Below, one piece after another: positions 42,598 to 53,871 of a stretch of DNA of 55,797 nt (positions are counted from its first letter, which is position 1; every line of letters begins with the position of its first letter). The notes below the pieces were generated by a model. The model had not been told where the DNA came from. It searched no databases and saw nothing but the letters and a program-made list of their open reading frames with translations. This stretch comes from Bacteroidales bacterium (GTDB taxonomy: Bacteria; Bacteroidota; Bacteroidia; Bacteroidales; F082). Location of the stretch: NCBI GenBank assembly GCA_017630195.1, contig JAGBVS010000155.1, positions 1-55,797 of the forward strand. Reading direction: 5' to 3'. The translations under genes were made by a program, and so were the position numbers.

Positions 42598-45500
42598 TTA
42601 TTTCACAACTGTGATACGTTTTACAGCAACACCGTTTTCTGTTGTGATACGTACCATATAAACACCAGCTTCGTATTCAGCCATGTCGATAACTTCGTTG
42701 TTTGAAGTAACGTCGTTTTCATACATGACTTGACCTAAAGCGTTAGTGATTGTGATTTGAGTCATAGCTTCAGCTGTGATGTTCAAGTTACCCTTAGTTG
42801 GGTTAGGATAAACGATCATGCCGTTAACGCCATTTTCATCGATAGCTGTAACTTCAACAACAACGTAGTTTTGAGTTGCGTCGTTGTAAGCTGTTGCAGG
42901 TTCTGATTCACATTCTTCGCCGTTGTTTGTATAAACAGCTGTAACTTGGTAGTAGTATGTGCCTTCTTCAACTTGGTCGAAGTAAGAACCTACTGTGCTT
43001 TCGCCAACTAATTCGAAGTTGTTAGCAGAAGTACCGCGGTAGATGTTGTAGTGTTCGAATGTTTCGCCTCTTGAAACGCCAGCTGCTGCGAATTGGCCTT
43101 CGCCTGTTGTGTATTCGTATTGTAATGGTTCAAGTGTTGAAACTTCACCTTTAGCGTTAGCAACCATAGCACGGATCATCCATGTGTTGTATAAGTTGTA
43201 GTCAGCTATGTCTTCCCAAACAACACCGTCCATTGAGATCCAGCGGCTGTTAGGATCGCCACAGTCAGCGCAGCATGATGCTGGATAGTTAGTACCGTTC
43301 TTTGTTGAGAATACAACCCAGAGGTTTTCTGTTACGTCGATTGGGAGAGCGCTTGTCAATTCGAATTCGAAGAAGTTGCCAGTGCCATTACCAACGTAAG
43401 GTTGTGTATGTACTAATGTACCAGGAGCTGAAGTGCCGCCGTAGTAGATGTTGATGTCACCTTCTGATTGAGCGAAGTCGAAGAGAGAAACTTTTGTCAA
43501 GAACAAGCCGTCGTAAGCGCTGATAGATGCTGCTGGGAACATAACACCCCAGTAGAATTCAGCTGGACCGCCGATACCGTCTTGGTTAACGCCGTTGTCG
43601 TAGTATAACCATTCTGATGCAGTGTTGTAAGGCCAGATCAATTCAGTGCCTAATACGCCGTTTTGATATGTACATTGACCGAAGAGTTTTTCAGGAGCTG
43701 CACATTCTTGAGCTATTGTAGCTGTAACAGCTTGTGGGCATGACATAGCGTAGTATGTAGCAGGATTGTTTTCGTTGCCGTAAACAACTCTTACTTCATA
43801 TTCGTGGTCGCCTGTTGCCAATTCTGTGTCTGTGTATGATTCAGCGTTGAGGACTTCTTCTGTGAGGAGTTCGCCGTCACGGTAAAGCATTACGCCGAGA
43901 ACTTCTGCGTCAACTACTTCTGGATCGACAGGATCGACAGGGGTGTCGCCGCCTTCACCTTCTACGTAAGCACGCATTTGCCATGTGCCGTACCAGCCTT
44001 CGCCGTACCATGAGCTGTCGTACCATGTAGCACCTTCGTCGTCTGAAATCCAACGTCCGTTAGGGTCACCGCAGTCTGTTGAGTGAGCTGCTACATAACC
44101 GCCGTTTGAGTTAGAGAATTGGATCCAGAGGTTTTCTTTAGCGTCGATTGTGACAGGTGTTGTTAATTCAAATTCTTGGTATGTACCTGAAGCTGTTGCG
44201 CTATATGTTTGTGAGTGAACCATAGTGCCAGGACCGTCAACGCCACCTTGGTGGATACTGAAACCACCGTCGTGAGCTTCGTAAACATAGATAGAAACTT
44301 TTGTGATTTGTTTGCCGTGGTAAGCTGTGATGAGGTCGCCAGGGAACATGATAGCCCAGTTGATTTGTTGAGCTTCGCCTGTACCATAGTCAAAGAAACC
44401 GAAAGCTGATTCGTTAACGCCGTTATCGTAGAATATCCATTCGCCTTCTTCTCTTGACTTAGCTGATTCTGCTGTTAAGTTGACATCATCAACTTTCATG
44501 AACCATTGGTTCAAGCATTGATAGTGACGGAATGCGATGTAAATCTTTTGACCAGCGTATGCACTGAGGTCGATTTCTCTGTTGAACCATTCGCCTTGTG
44601 TTGAACCTTCGTAAGCTGGTTCACCTGCGCTTAATGTTTCTTCGTAGATGTTAACGAAATCGCTTGGGTTTGTACCTGTTGTTGAAACAGCTACTGCATA
44701 GTGTTCTTCACAGTATGTTCTGTCGTTTGCACTTACATAATATGTGAGTTTTGAATCAGCGAGAATGTCAACTTTTGTTTCTGATACTAAGAAGTTGTTA
44801 GGAACTAAGATACCTGCGTTGTTATCGTATGAGAATGATGCAGCGCAGTGTGTGTTGTTGTGTCCTAATGGATCGTTAGCGAACTCAGCTGTGTTTTTCC
44901 AGTTATGACCGTCACCGTCAGCGTCGATAGCTGTCCAGCCGTATAATGCGCCATTGTCGAAGTTAGATGAGAATTCATAAACAGGTTCTGTTTCTTCATA
45001 AACTGGGAGAGTCCATGTGATAACAGCTGTCTTTTCTTCAACTGTAGCAGTTAAATTAGTTACGCCTGTGTAGTTGTCGCAGCTTCTGTATTTCCATGTG
45101 TATTCTAATGTTACGTCTTCTGTTACAGCAGGGATTACATTCAATGTGTATTCTTGACCTTCTGTTAAGCTTGTAACGTCAACTTGATAGTATGATTTTT
45201 CAACGTTTTGAGCGATTGTTGTACCATTTAATGTGATGTCGAATGATTCTGCTTCGTAATCCCACATTGCCCAGCCTGTTGCTGATACGTAGAGACCGTC
45301 AACCATTTCTGGCATCTTTTCTAATGTACATTCAATTTCTGTAGCTTCCATGATTTCCATAACTTCAGCTGTTGCGCATGAATAGTAACCGTCTAAAGCG
45401 ATTGTCAATTCGTATGTGCCTTTGCGGAAGTCTGTCCATTCGTATGTGCCTGTTGCGTCTAATGTTGTTTCGTAAACGTATGTAGGTTCGTTAACATTAA

Positions 45501-48500
45501 CTAATGATACTGTTGTACCAGCTACTGAAGCGTTGTCGTCAGCTGTAACAGCTACTGATACTGTAGTAATCATGTCTTTATCGATGCTGTTTGACCAAAC
45601 GATTTCTGAAGCAACTGGGATAGGACCGTCTGTTGTTTCACCTGAGATAACAACGTTGTCGAAACCTGCGCCCCATGCTTTGTTTTCTAAAACACAGAAT
45701 GCAACGTAAACAGTCTTGCCTGAACATTCTGATAAGCTTGCTGAACCTTCTGCCCATGTGTCGGCTGCTGCACCTTCCCATACTGTTGTCCAAGGACCTG
45801 TTGGTGATTCGCTGTACATTACGTATGTATTGTTATAAGCGCCAACCCATGCTGGAGAAATGTAGTTGAAGCTGATTGTTGGGTTCAATGTTGATGAGAA
45901 ATCGATAGCTGGTGTTACTAAGTAGTACAATGAACCATTGTCAGCGTAACCGCCTAATTGGAATGCTGAATATGAACCTGTACATGCTGTGTAGCTGTAG
46001 ATAGAACCTTGTACTTGGATGTTACCCCATTCGTTAGCTGTTGCTGGTTCTGAGTAGTTTGTCCAACCTTCTGGGAGTACATAGTAACCTGTTTCAAAGC
46101 CTTCGTTGAGGATTTCAACTGTTTCACGGCTTCTGCCTTCTTCTGCTGTGTACATAGCAGCAACACCCCATTTGTATGTACCTGGAGTTGCTTCTGACCA
46201 TGTAGCGTCTTGGTATGTTAATTCTGTTAAGTTGTCAGCGAGAACTTCTGTGCTTTCACCGTTAGTTCTGTACAATTTATAGCTGTGGAAGTTATAAGAT
46301 GTTTCGTTTCTGACACCTAAACGTTTTGTCATGCCTGATTTTGCGTCAGCGATAGCGAGTCTGTTTTCCCAGTTCCATGCTACGTCAACGTTAGCACCGT
46401 TTTCAACAGCTGTAACTTGAGCAACTGTTGGAAGACCTTGTTCGTCGTCATCATCGTTGTTGCCAGCTATATTGATGTTAACTGTGAAAGCTTCTGTTGC
46501 TGATGCTGCGAGATAGTATGTACCAGCTGGAACTGTCATTTCGATAGTTTTGCTGTTGCTTCTCTTAGCTGAACCTTCACCTAAAACAACATTGTCAATC
46601 AAAACACCTTGTGAGTCATTGCCATTGCAATCGTAATGACGGAAACCGAAGTAGATGTTTTTGCCAGCGTATGCGCTGAGGTCAACAACGTGTTCTACGA
46701 AGTTAGCATTCCATGCATCGTATCTTTCTGACCATACAACAGTCCAGTTTTCGTTGTCTTCAGAAACAACAACACCGTAATTGTCATGGAAGAAACCTGC
46801 TGATTCAGGACGTGAAACGAATGTTAATGTAGAATTTGCTGTGATAGCATATGTTGATGTTGTAACTGCATAGTTATCTGGCCAAAGGACAGAAGCTGCG
46901 TATGAATTTGAATGTAAGCAGTATGAACCGTCAGGACCTGTGATGCCGTAAGCGTTCTTCAATCCCCAGTTATAAGCGTCACCGTCGTTTTGGAATAATC
47001 TCCAGCCGTCCATTTCGCCATCGTTGAAGTCTTCAGCGAATGTAGTTGAACCTTCTGGATTTTCTGGTGTTTCTGGATCTTCTGGTTGTTCAGGTTCTTC
47101 AGTGTTGCCGTCTGTTAATGTGAAGTTGTCGAACATGAGACGGAGACCGTCTGAACAGTTGTAGTGACGTAAACCGATGTGGATTTGTTGTCCTGCGTAA
47201 GCGCTGAGATCGATTTCTTTAGAATCTGAATAACCTGAGCCTGTACCTGTTAATTGTTCTTCATATACGTTTGTGAATGTTGTTCCGTCTGTAGAAACGA
47301 CTACTGAATAATATTCACCGTATTGCCATGTTACATCGTATGATAATTTTGATTCAGCTGTGATAGCGTATTTTTCATTTGTGTAGATGTAGTTGTCTGG
47401 ACTAAGAACACCAATACCGATGATGTATGATTCTGAAGCGAGGCTTGTTGTGCCACCGATACCGTATTCATAGCAATTCCAATTGTATGAATCGCCGTCA
47501 GCGTCGATAGTTGTGAATGCGCTTAAATCAGCATCGTCGAAGTTGAACATGAATGTTGTCAAGCCTTCTGGTGTTTCTGGATCTTCTGGTTGTTCTGGTT
47601 CTTCTGTTGTGCCGCATGTCAATTCAACGTTATCGATCAAAATGCCTGTTGCGTTTGAACCATTGCACATGTAGTGGTAGAAACCGAGGTGGATTGTTTG
47701 GCCTGCGAAGTAGTCGAGATCTAATGTTCTTTGTTCAAAGTCATAGATTGGAGTCATTGTTTCTTCCCAGATTGTTACGAAGTTTACACCGTCTGTTGAA
47801 CCAACGATACCGTAGTGGTCTGCGCAGTAGTTTGCTGCTGGATCTTGTGGTTTTACGTACCATGTAAGAACTGATTCTTCTGTGATTTCGTATTTTTCTG
47901 TTGTTGCAACGATGTTGTCTGGATAGAGAGATGCTCCGATGTATGAATCTGAGTGGAGACATGGAGTCATATCTATACCTGCATATTGACCTACTGTACC
48001 GTCAGAAACTCCCCAGCCGTATGTGTCACCGTCTTGGTCGATTGAATACCAGCCATCCATTGTGCCGTCGTTGAAATCGAAGAAGAATGTTGATTCTGTT
48101 GCAGGAACATATTCTGGATCGTAGTAGTTTGTTGAACCAGGACCGTCTTCACCATTGAAGTGTTCTGCATATAAAGCGATTTTAGCATTAGCGCCTGTTA
48201 CTGTTGCATTGATCTTTGTTTCTTCTGTTAAAGAAAGTTTGTAAACAGCGTCAGCACCGTCTGTACCGAGACCTGGTAATGAATAGTCATTATTCAAGTT
48301 AGCGTAGTCAGGTGTTGATGTGAATGGGAATGAAGTAACTTCAATAGCGTTTTCCCATGTGTCACCTTCAGCAACAACTGGTGTTTCTGGATCTTCTGGT
48401 TGTTCAGGTTGTTCTGGTTCTTCAGGTTCAGTAGCGTTGCTGTAACCTAATTTAACGTTTGGTCTGTAGTAACCCATTGAACCGTTGTTTGCTGGATAGT

Positions 48501-50178
48501 TAGCGAAGCTTGCGTCATTGTCGCTGTTAACATACATGATAGAATTTTCGTCAGTTGGGACAGCATACCATTTTACAGCGCTATTGAATTGAGCAGAAGT
48601 TTTACCAACAGCGATAACTAAGTTTTTATTGCCGCTGAATTCGTATGGTGTATCTAAAACGAATGTTTCCCATTCTTCATCGCTTATAACGACATTGCTG
48701 CCTGAATAAACTAATGTAAGTTCGCTTTCTGGTGTCCAATCATCTGATGATCCGATTTGTGTTCTTGTAGTTTCACCGATATAGATGTAAACGTTTGTTA
48801 AAGTATAATCTGAAACACCTACAGAAGCGCAATTGTAAGCTATAGAATTGATTGTGAAAGCTTGATCGCCAATTTCGCTTAATGGATAGATTGTTTCAAC
48901 CCATGAGTTGTAGTATGTATTTCTGAAAGGAGCAACTGAAGTTCCATATGTGCCGTTACCAACTACTAATTCGTTAGTTGCAGGTGTTTCTGGATCTTCT
49001 GGTTGTTCTGGTTGTTCTGGTTGTTCTGAATCTGATGCGCCAGCTAATACAACATCGTCGATAATAAGAGCTGTGGCGTTTGAACCATTGCAATTGAAGT
49101 GGCGGAAACCAACATAAACTGTTTGACCAGCGTATGAGCTGAGGTCTAATGTTTTTTCAGTGAAGTTTGTTGTAGCAATTAATGTTTCTTCCCAAACATT
49201 TGTGAATGTTTCATTGTCTGTTGAAACTACAACTGCATAGTGTTCGTTGCAGTAAGCAGCATCTGTTGGTCTTGCTTTCCAAGTCAAAACTGAATTTGCA
49301 GGGAGTTCATAAGCAGATGTTGTAACAATGATGTTGTCTGGATAAAGAGCTGAACCGATGTAAGTGTCAGAAGCGATACATGCAGAACCGCCTACGCCAG
49401 CGATGTTTGAAATATACCAGTTGTATGAGTCGCCATCTTGGTCAATAGCATTCCAACCTGTCATTGTACCATCGTTGAAATCATATGAGAAAACGATTGT
49501 GTTTTCTTCTGGTGTTTCTGGATCTTCTGGTGTTTCTGGATCTTCAGGTTGTTCAGGAGTTGTACCTTCGCCCATGATTAATTTGATGTTAGCACGTCTG
49601 TTGAGAGCGTAACCGTCGCCACCGAATTGGCTTAATCCGTTAGGATATAAAGCGCCTTCTGGGTTAGCGTCGCTGAATTCTAACAACAAGCTGTAAGGAA
49701 CAGTTGTGTAAGCCCACTTCATGTTCATTGAAGTGCCGTTTGAGCTCTTAGAAACAATAACAGCGAGGTTGTTTTCACCGCTGTACTCAAAAGGATTGCT
49801 GAGTGTGAATGTTTCCCATGCTTCATCACCTAACGCTACATTAGTTCCTTCGTAAACTAATTCGAGGTCAGCTTCAGGTGTGAATGTGCCTTGTGTTAAT
49901 TCTGTTTTGCTTACTTCTGCCATATAAACCTTGATGTCTGCTGAATAGTTGTAGTCAGTAGATGGGTTTACGCAGTTGAATGACAATGCTGTGATTGTTC
50001 CAGCTTGTCCGATTTCACTACTTGGATAAAGTGTTTCCATCCAAGAGTAATTGTAACAATTTCCGAACGGAACCATGTTAGCGCTTTCCGTTCCTGTACC
50101 AACGATAATCTCATCGGCACGCAATGCAAATGGTGCGAATAGTACCAAAAGCATCAAACTTGCTAAAAATTTTCTCAT
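42598..50178 (-). CDS. Giant T9SS adhesin (2526 residues) with six cleaved-adhesin modules and interrupted host domains
   Basis: Signal peptide of the FAPFAL(H/R)A family. N-terminal domain at ~22-205 and a second copy at ~402-583, joined by PEQPEDPETPE linkers. Cleaved-adhesin modules lie at about 227-383, 697-857, 875-1025, 1045-1204, 1357-1512 and 1732-1902. A PPC-like domain is split (605-690 and 1207-1243) around modules 2-4. An FN3-like domain (1247-1355, resuming at 1520) is split by module 5. Another (1702-1727, resuming VMLYRDGELL at ~2090) is split by module 6 plus a ~160-residue jelly-roll (EGEWIFYDNGV). A third is split by a related jelly-roll (EWLYYDNGVNQ). The T9SS domain begins VYPNPTKGNLNI. 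Long runs match the 1937-residue protein. Gingipain/HagA-like adhesion is inferred. Confidence 0.87.
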   Translation of the reverse strand: MRKFLASLMLLVLFAPFALRADEIIVGTGTESANMVPFGNCYNYSWMETLYPSSEIGQAGTITALSFNCVNPSTDYNYSADIKVYMAEVSKTELTQGTFTPEADLELVYEGTNVALGDEAWETFTLSNPFEYSGENNLAVIVSKSSNGTSMNMKWAYTTVPYSLLLEFSDANPEGALYPNGLSQFGGDGYALNRRANIKLIMGEGTTPEQPEDPETPEDPETPEENTIVFSYDFNDGTMTGWNAIDQDGDSYNWYISNIAGVGGSACIASDTYIGSALYPDNIIVTTSAYELPANSVLTWKARPTDAAYCNEHYAVVVSTDNETFTNVWEETLIATTNFTEKTLDLSSYAGQTVYVGFRHFNCNGSNATALIIDDVVLAGASDSEQPEQPEQPEDPETPATNELVVGNGTYGTSVAPFRNTYYNSWVETIYPLSEIGDQAFTINSIAYNCASVGVSDYTLTNVYIYIGETTRTQIGSSDDWTPESELTLVYSGSNVVISDEEWETFVLDTPYEFSGNKNLVIAVGKTSAQFNSAVKWYAVPTDENSIMYVNSDNDASFANYPANNGSMGYYRPNVKLGYSNATEPEEPEQPEQPEDPETPVVAEGDTWENAIEVTSFPFTSTPDYANLNNDYSLPGLGTDGADAVYKLSLTEETKINATVTGANAKIALYAEHFNGEDGPGSTNYYDPEYVPATESTFFFDFNDGTMDGWYSIDQDGDTYGWGVSDGTVGQYAGIDMTPCLHSDSYIGASLYPDNIVATTEKYEITEESVLTWYVKPQDPAANYCADHYGIVGSTDGVNFVTIWEETMTPIYDFEQRTLDLDYFAGQTIHLGFYHYMCNGSNATGILIDNVELTCGTTEEPEQPEDPETPEGLTTFMFNFDDADLSAFTTIDADGDSYNWNCYEYGIGGTTSLASESYIIGIGVLSPDNYIYTNEKYAITAESKLSYDVTWQYGEYYSVVVSTDGTTFTNVYEEQLTGTGSGYSDSKEIDLSAYAGQQIHIGLRHYNCSDGLRLMFDNFTLTDGNTEEPEQPEDPETPENPEGSTTFAEDFNDGEMDGWRLFQNDGDAYNWGLKNAYGITGPDGSYCLHSNSYAASVLWPDNYAVTTSTYAITANSTLTFVSRPESAGFFHDNYGVVVSEDNENWTVVWSERYDAWNANFVEHVVDLSAYAGKNIYFGFRHYDCNGNDSQGVLIDNVVLGEGSAKRSNSKTIEMTVPAGTYYLAASATEAFTVNINIAGNNDDDDEQGLPTVAQVTAVENGANVDVAWNWENRLAIADAKSGMTKRLGVRNETSYNFHSYKLYRTNGESTEVLADNLTELTYQDATWSEATPGTYKWGVAAMYTAEEGRSRETVEILNEGFETGYYVLPEGWTNYSEPATANEWGNIQVQGSIYSYTACTGSYSAFQLGGYADNGSLYYLVTPAIDFSSTLNPTISFNYISPAWVGAYNNTYVMYSESPTGPWTTVWEGAAADTWAEGSASLSECSGKTVYVAFCVLENKAWGAGFDNVVISGETTDGPIPVASEIVWSNSIDKDMITTVSVAVTADDNASVAGTTVSLVNVNEPTYVYETTLDATGTYEWTDFRKGTYELTIALDGYYSCATAEVMEIMEATEIECTLEKMPEMVDGLYVSATGWAMWDYEAESFDITLNGTTIAQNVEKSYYQVDVTSLTEGQEYTLNVIPAVTEDVTLEYTWKYRSCDNYTGVTNLTATVEEKTAVITWTLPVYEETEPVYEFSSNFDNGALYGWTAIDADGDGHNWKNTAEFANDPLGHNNTHCAASFSYDNNAGILVPNNFLVSETKVDILADSKLTYYVSANDRTYCEEHYAVAVSTTGTNPSDFVNIYEETLSAGEPAYEGSTQGEWFNREIDLSAYAGQKIYIAFRHYQCLNQWFMKVDDVNLTAESAKSREEGEWIFYDNGVNESAFGFFDYGTGEAQQINWAIMFPGDLITAYHGKQITKVSIYVYEAHDGGFSIHQGGVDGPGTMVHSQTYSATASGTYQEFELTTPVTIDAKENLWIQFSNSNGGYVAAHSTDCGDPNGRWISDDEGATWYDSSWYGEGWYGTWQMRAYVEGEGGDTPVDPVDPEVVDAEVLGVMLYRDGELLTEEVLNAESYTDTELATGDHEYEVRVVYGNENNPATYYAMSCPQAVTATIAQECAAPEKLFGQCTYQNGVLGTELIWPYNTASEWLYYDNGVNQDGIGGPAEFYWGVMFPAASISAYDGLFLTKVSLFDFAQSEGDINIYYGGTSAPGTLVHTQPYVGNGTGNFFEFELTSALPIDVTENLWVVFSTKNGTNYPASCCADCGDPNSRWISMDGVVWEDIADYNLYNTWMIRAMVANAKGEVSTLEPLQYEYTTGEGQFAAAGVSRGETFEHYNIYRGTSANNFELVGESTVGSYFDQVEEGTYYYQVTAVYTNNGEECESEPATAYNDATQNYVVVEVTAIDENGVNGMIVYPNPTKGNLNITAEAMTQITITNALGQVMYENDVTSNNEVIDMAEYEAGVYMVRITTENGVAVKRITVVK

Positions 50179-50431
50179 AAATGTTAATGATTAATTTATA
50201 AATAAAGTTAATTGAAAAATTAATTTCATAAAAACGACAATAATGACATCCGAAATGAATATCATATCGTTAAATTAAATAAATGTTATTTTCTCTATAA
50301 TGCTTTGTCGTAAATGTCTAATCTATACCTAACTAATTAAAAATGAGTTCAATTTACACTAATATGCATTGCAGAAAAAAGTCGAACTCTTTATCATTTT
50401 CCTACAATTTTTCCTTAAATTTAAGTGAGCG

Positions 50432-50439
50432 CAAATTTA
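50432..50439 (-). promoter_or_regulatory. -7 element of the 2526-residue adhesin gene
   Basis: TAAATTTGC on the minus strand. This would leave a ~250-nt leader before the ATG at 50178. No good -33. Confidence 0.45.
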
Positions 50440-50572
50440 GAAAAAAAATTGATTTTTTTAAGTGAAAATAAGTTTTTTTTCAATGAAATTTTAGAGGGAA
50501 TAGAGGGAATAGAGGGAAAGAGCTGAAACTTATCATGTAACATATAAAATAAATACACATTGATTCGTCTAT

Positions 50573-50608
50573 AAAAATAAAAAAAGAGCCATAGATTTTC
50601 TATGACTC
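50573..50608 (-). terminator. Terminator of the rimP-nusA-infB operon
   Basis: On the minus strand GAGTCATAG pairs with CTATGGCTC (9 pairs, one U-G; 50600-50608 and 50586-50594), then a T-run. Confidence 0.85.
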
Positions 50609-50655
50609 CTTTAGTTTTTTGAGATTCTGAATTTCTTAGATTCTGAATTTCAATA

Positions 50656-53600
50656 TTAAAGTTTTCTACTAATCTCTTTAATTGTGTATCCTTCGATAAT
50701 GTCTCCGACTTTAATGTCGTTGTATCCGTCGATGTTCAAACCGCATTCAAAACCGGCGCTGACTTCCTTGACGTCGTCTTTGTAACGTTTCAATGAACCC
50801 AATGAGCCTGTGTGTACTACGATGCCATCTCTGATGATACGTATCTTGGTTTGTCTGTTGACTTTGCCGTCGAGAACCATACAACCTGCGATGCGTCCGA
50901 CCTTGCTGATGTTGAAGACTTCTCTGATTTCAATGTTACATGTAACAACTTCTTCGATTTCTGGAGCCAACATACCTTCGATAGCTGACTTGATTTCTTC
51001 GATAGCTGTATAGATGATAGAGTAGAGGCGAATATCGATTTCTTCTTTCTCAGCGAGACGTCTTGCTTGAAGTGTAGGACGTACGTTGAAACCGACAACG
51101 ATAGCGTTTGATGCAGAAGCCAACAAGATGTCTGATTCGCTGATAGCACCGACTGACTTGTGGATAACGTTGACTTGTACCTCTTGTGTTGAGAGTTTCA
51201 ACAATGAGTCTGCCAATGCTTCTGAAGAACCATCCACGTCAGCTTTAACGATGATGTTAAGTTCTTTGAAGTCGCCGATGGCGATACGTCTTCCGATTTC
51301 GTCCAAGGTGATGTGTTTTTGTGTACGCAAGCCTTGTTCTCTTTGTAATTGTTGACGACGGGTGACGATTGCCTTGACTTCTTTTTCGTCATCGAAAACA
51401 CTGAAGTTGTCGCCAGCTTGAGGAGCTCCGTTGAGTCCTAACATCAATACTGGAGTTGATGGGCCAGCAGATTTGACAGCTTTGTTTTGTTCGTTGAACA
51501 TAGCCTTGACCTTGCCGTATGTAGTTCCGGCGAGAACCATGTCACCGACTTTAAGAGTACCGTCTTGAACCATGATTTTAGCCACGTAACCGCGACCTTT
51601 GTCCAAAGCTGATTCGATGATAGTACCTTTAGCGGCTTTCTTAGGATTAGCTTTGAGGTCTAAAAATTCAGCTTCTAACAATACTTTGTCTAACAGTTTG
51701 TCAACGTTGAGGCCTTGTTTAGCGGATATCTCTTGTGACTGATATTTGCCGCCCCATTCTTCAACGAGGATATTCATCTGAGCCAACTCTTGATAAATCT
51801 TTTGTACGTTGGCTGTAGGTTTATCTATTTTATTTATTGCGAATACGATAGGTACGTTGGCAGCCTGAGCGTGGTTGATAGCTTCAACTGTCTGAGGCAT
51901 AACGCTGTCGTCGGCAGCGATAACGATGATAGCGACGTCGGTGAGGCTGGCACCGCGGGCACGCATAGCTGTAAAGGCTTCGTGACCTGGAGTATCCAAG
52001 AATGAAATCTTCTTGCCTGATGTTGTTGTCACTTCGTAAGCACCGATGTGCTGTGTGATACCGCCGGCTTCGCCTGCTGCAACGTTAGCGTTACGGATGC
52101 TGTCCAAAAGTTTTGTCTTACCGTGGTCAACGTGACCCATAACTGTTACGATAGGAGCTCTTGGAATGAGGTCTTCTGGATTGTCTTCCTCGTCGTTACT
52201 TGCCAAAGCTTCCTGTACGTCGATGCTGATGAATTCAACTTTAAATCCGAATTCTTCTGCTACTAATGTAAGAATTTCAGCGTCGAGACGTTGGTTGATA
52301 GAAACAAAAACGCCCAAACTCATGCATGTTGAAATGACCTTTGTTACAGGAATATTCATCATGGTTGCCAATTCGTTTGCTGTAACGAACTCGGTAACTT
52401 TGAGGATTTTCTTTTCTTCCATTTCGTGGAGTCTTTCTTCCTCCATCTCATTGGCAATGTTATGACGTTTTTCACGACGGTGTTTTGAGGTCTTTGACTT
52501 GCCGAGTGGTGACAAGCGAGCCAAAGTTTCCTTGATTTGTTTTTGGATTTCTTCGTCGCTGAGTTCTACCTTTTCTTCTACAACAGGTTTGACTGGCTTC
52601 TTGAACTTATCGTTCTTGCGTTTTTCATTACGTTTGTCGTCGTTCGGTTTGCCGCCTTGTTTGTTGTTATCTTTATTCTTATTATTGGTGTTATTGCTAT
52701 TGTTGCTGCCGTTATTCTTGTTGTTAGAATTGTCGTTGCCTGAGCTAGCGACATTGCCGTCAGCGCCAATGCGTTTACGTTTTTTCTTCTTGTCTTTGTT
52801 GAAGTTTTTGTTATCATCGCCAGATGATGCAACAGGTTGTTTAGCTTTAGGCTTACGTTCTGTTGGAAGTTCAATTTTGTCAAGAATTTTTGGTCCTTCC
52901 AACTTCTTCACTTGTGTAGGAATGAAGTTGACAGGTTTTTCTTCCTTAGGTTTGTTTTGAGCAACATTAGCGTTTTTGTTTTCTTGCTGTTGCACATTTT
53001 TAACCTCAGGTTTTGCAGCTTGAGGCTGTTGTGGTTTAACATTCTGTTTTTCCTGTGGTTTGTTTGCAGGTTTAGCAGAATTGTTGTTATTGTTTTTATT
53101 TTTGTTATCTTTTTTGTTGTCCTTAGATTTTTTGTCTTCCAATGGTATTTTTCCAACCACTGTTATTTGTATGCCGCCGTTATTTTTTTTGTCCGAATTG
53201 TTTTCTTTTACAGTTTCTGTTTTAACAGGCTCTGCTGTTGGTTTTGCTTCAGATTTAGGAGCTGTTACAGCTTCTTCTTTCACTTCAGCTTTAGCCTCTG
53301 CATTGACAGTTTCTTTTGAAGTTTCTTGTTTTACGACAAGTTCTTCATTCTTTGTTTCTTCTTTCTCAGCTTTAGGTTTTTCGACGATTTCAGGTTTTTC
53401 CTCAACTGTCTTTTCTTCAACTGATTTTTCTTCAACAACTTTTGTTTCAGCTTGAGGCTTAACATCTTTAATCTCAGGCTGATTTTGTTTTTTCTTTTCT
53501 GGTGCTTTTTCAGAAGAGTTTTTTGTTTTTTCTTCAGTGCGAGTTGGCATTTCGCTTTCTTCGTCAGCTTCGTTGTCATTTTTTATTGTTGATTCGATGC

Positions 53601-53838
53601 TGATGCTTACGCCTTTATAGCTGAAGTCGCCAAGTTGATCGGCGTTTTTCTTCACTTCTTTTTCGCCTTGATATTCTTTAACGAGAAGGGCATACATTTC
53701 ACCGTTAAGTTTTGTGTTAGGCGATGAGTCTATTTTGTGGCCTTTCTTACCAAGGAATTCAACTATTGTGGACATTCCAATATTGAATTCTTTGGCGGCT
53801 TTTGATAATCTGATGTTATTCTTTAAATCTTCGGACAT
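50656..53838 (-). CDS. infB: Translation initiation factor IF-2
   Basis: 1060 residues. Short IF2_N-like helix at the start ([29 protein letters not shown]), then about 400 residues of Lys/Glu/Asn/Pro-rich low complexity, then a second IF2_N-like segment ([22 protein letters not shown]). The GTPase has GHVDHGKT near residues 566-573, DTPGHEAF and NKIDKP. The C-terminal domains end [11 protein letters not shown]. Recruits fMet-tRNA to the 30S. Length is normal for Bacteroidota. Third gene of rimP-nusA-infB, 33 bp after nusA. Confidence 0.97.
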   Translation of the reverse strand: MSEDLKNNIRLSKAAKEFNIGMSTIVEFLGKKGHKIDSSPNTKLNGEMYALLVKEYQGEKEVKKNADQLGDFSYKGVSISIESTIKNDNEADEESEMPTRTEEKTKNSSEKAPEKKKQNQPEIKDVKPQAETKVVEEKSVEEKTVEEKPEIVEKPKAEKEETKNEELVVKQETSKETVNAEAKAEVKEEAVTAPKSEAKPTAEPVKTETVKENNSDKKNNGGIQITVVGKIPLEDKKSKDNKKDNKNKNNNNNSAKPANKPQEKQNVKPQQPQAAKPEVKNVQQQENKNANVAQNKPKEEKPVNFIPTQVKKLEGPKILDKIELPTERKPKAKQPVASSGDDNKNFNKDKKKKRKRIGADGNVASSGNDNSNNKNNGSNNSNNTNNKNKDNNKQGGKPNDDKRNEKRKNDKFKKPVKPVVEEKVELSDEEIQKQIKETLARLSPLGKSKTSKHRREKRHNIANEMEEERLHEMEEKKILKVTEFVTANELATMMNIPVTKVISTCMSLGVFVSINQRLDAEILTLVAEEFGFKVEFISIDVQEALASNDEEDNPEDLIPRAPIVTVMGHVDHGKTKLLDSIRNANVAAGEAGGITQHIGAYEVTTTSGKKISFLDTPGHEAFTAMRARGASLTDVAIIVIAADDSVMPQTVEAINHAQAANVPIVFAINKIDKPTANVQKIYQELAQMNILVEEWGGKYQSQEISAKQGLNVDKLLDKVLLEAEFLDLKANPKKAAKGTIIESALDKGRGYVAKIMVQDGTLKVGDMVLAGTTYGKVKAMFNEQNKAVKSAGPSTPVLMLGLNGAPQAGDNFSVFDDEKEVKAIVTRRQQLQREQGLRTQKHITLDEIGRRIAIGDFKELNIIVKADVDGSSEALADSLLKLSTQEVQVNVIHKSVGAISESDILLASASNAIVVGFNVRPTLQARRLAEKEEIDIRLYSIIYTAIEEIKSAIEGMLAPEIEEVVTCNIEIREVFNISKVGRIAGCMVLDGKVNRQTKIRIIRDGIVVHTGSLGSLKRYKDDVKEVSAGFECGLNIDGYNDIKVGDIIEGYTIKEISRKL

Positions 53839-53871
53839 ACAATTTTTTTTATGTTAATACTTATTAATTAC

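Larger units (their letters stand above)
50179..50655. other. Intergenic region upstream of the 2526-residue adhesin gene
   Basis: No gene. It contains the infB terminator (50573-50608), tandem GAGGGAATA units (50492-50518), a TAAATTTG -7 element on the minus strand (50439-50432) and a ~250-nt AT-rich leader with no fold recognised. Confidence 0.65.

Noticed and set aside
52499..53455. Several plus-strand frames of 130-160 residues opposite infB
   Set aside because: Antisense to the Lys/Glu-rich IF-2 segment; Leu/Phe/Ser-rich products with no start signals.
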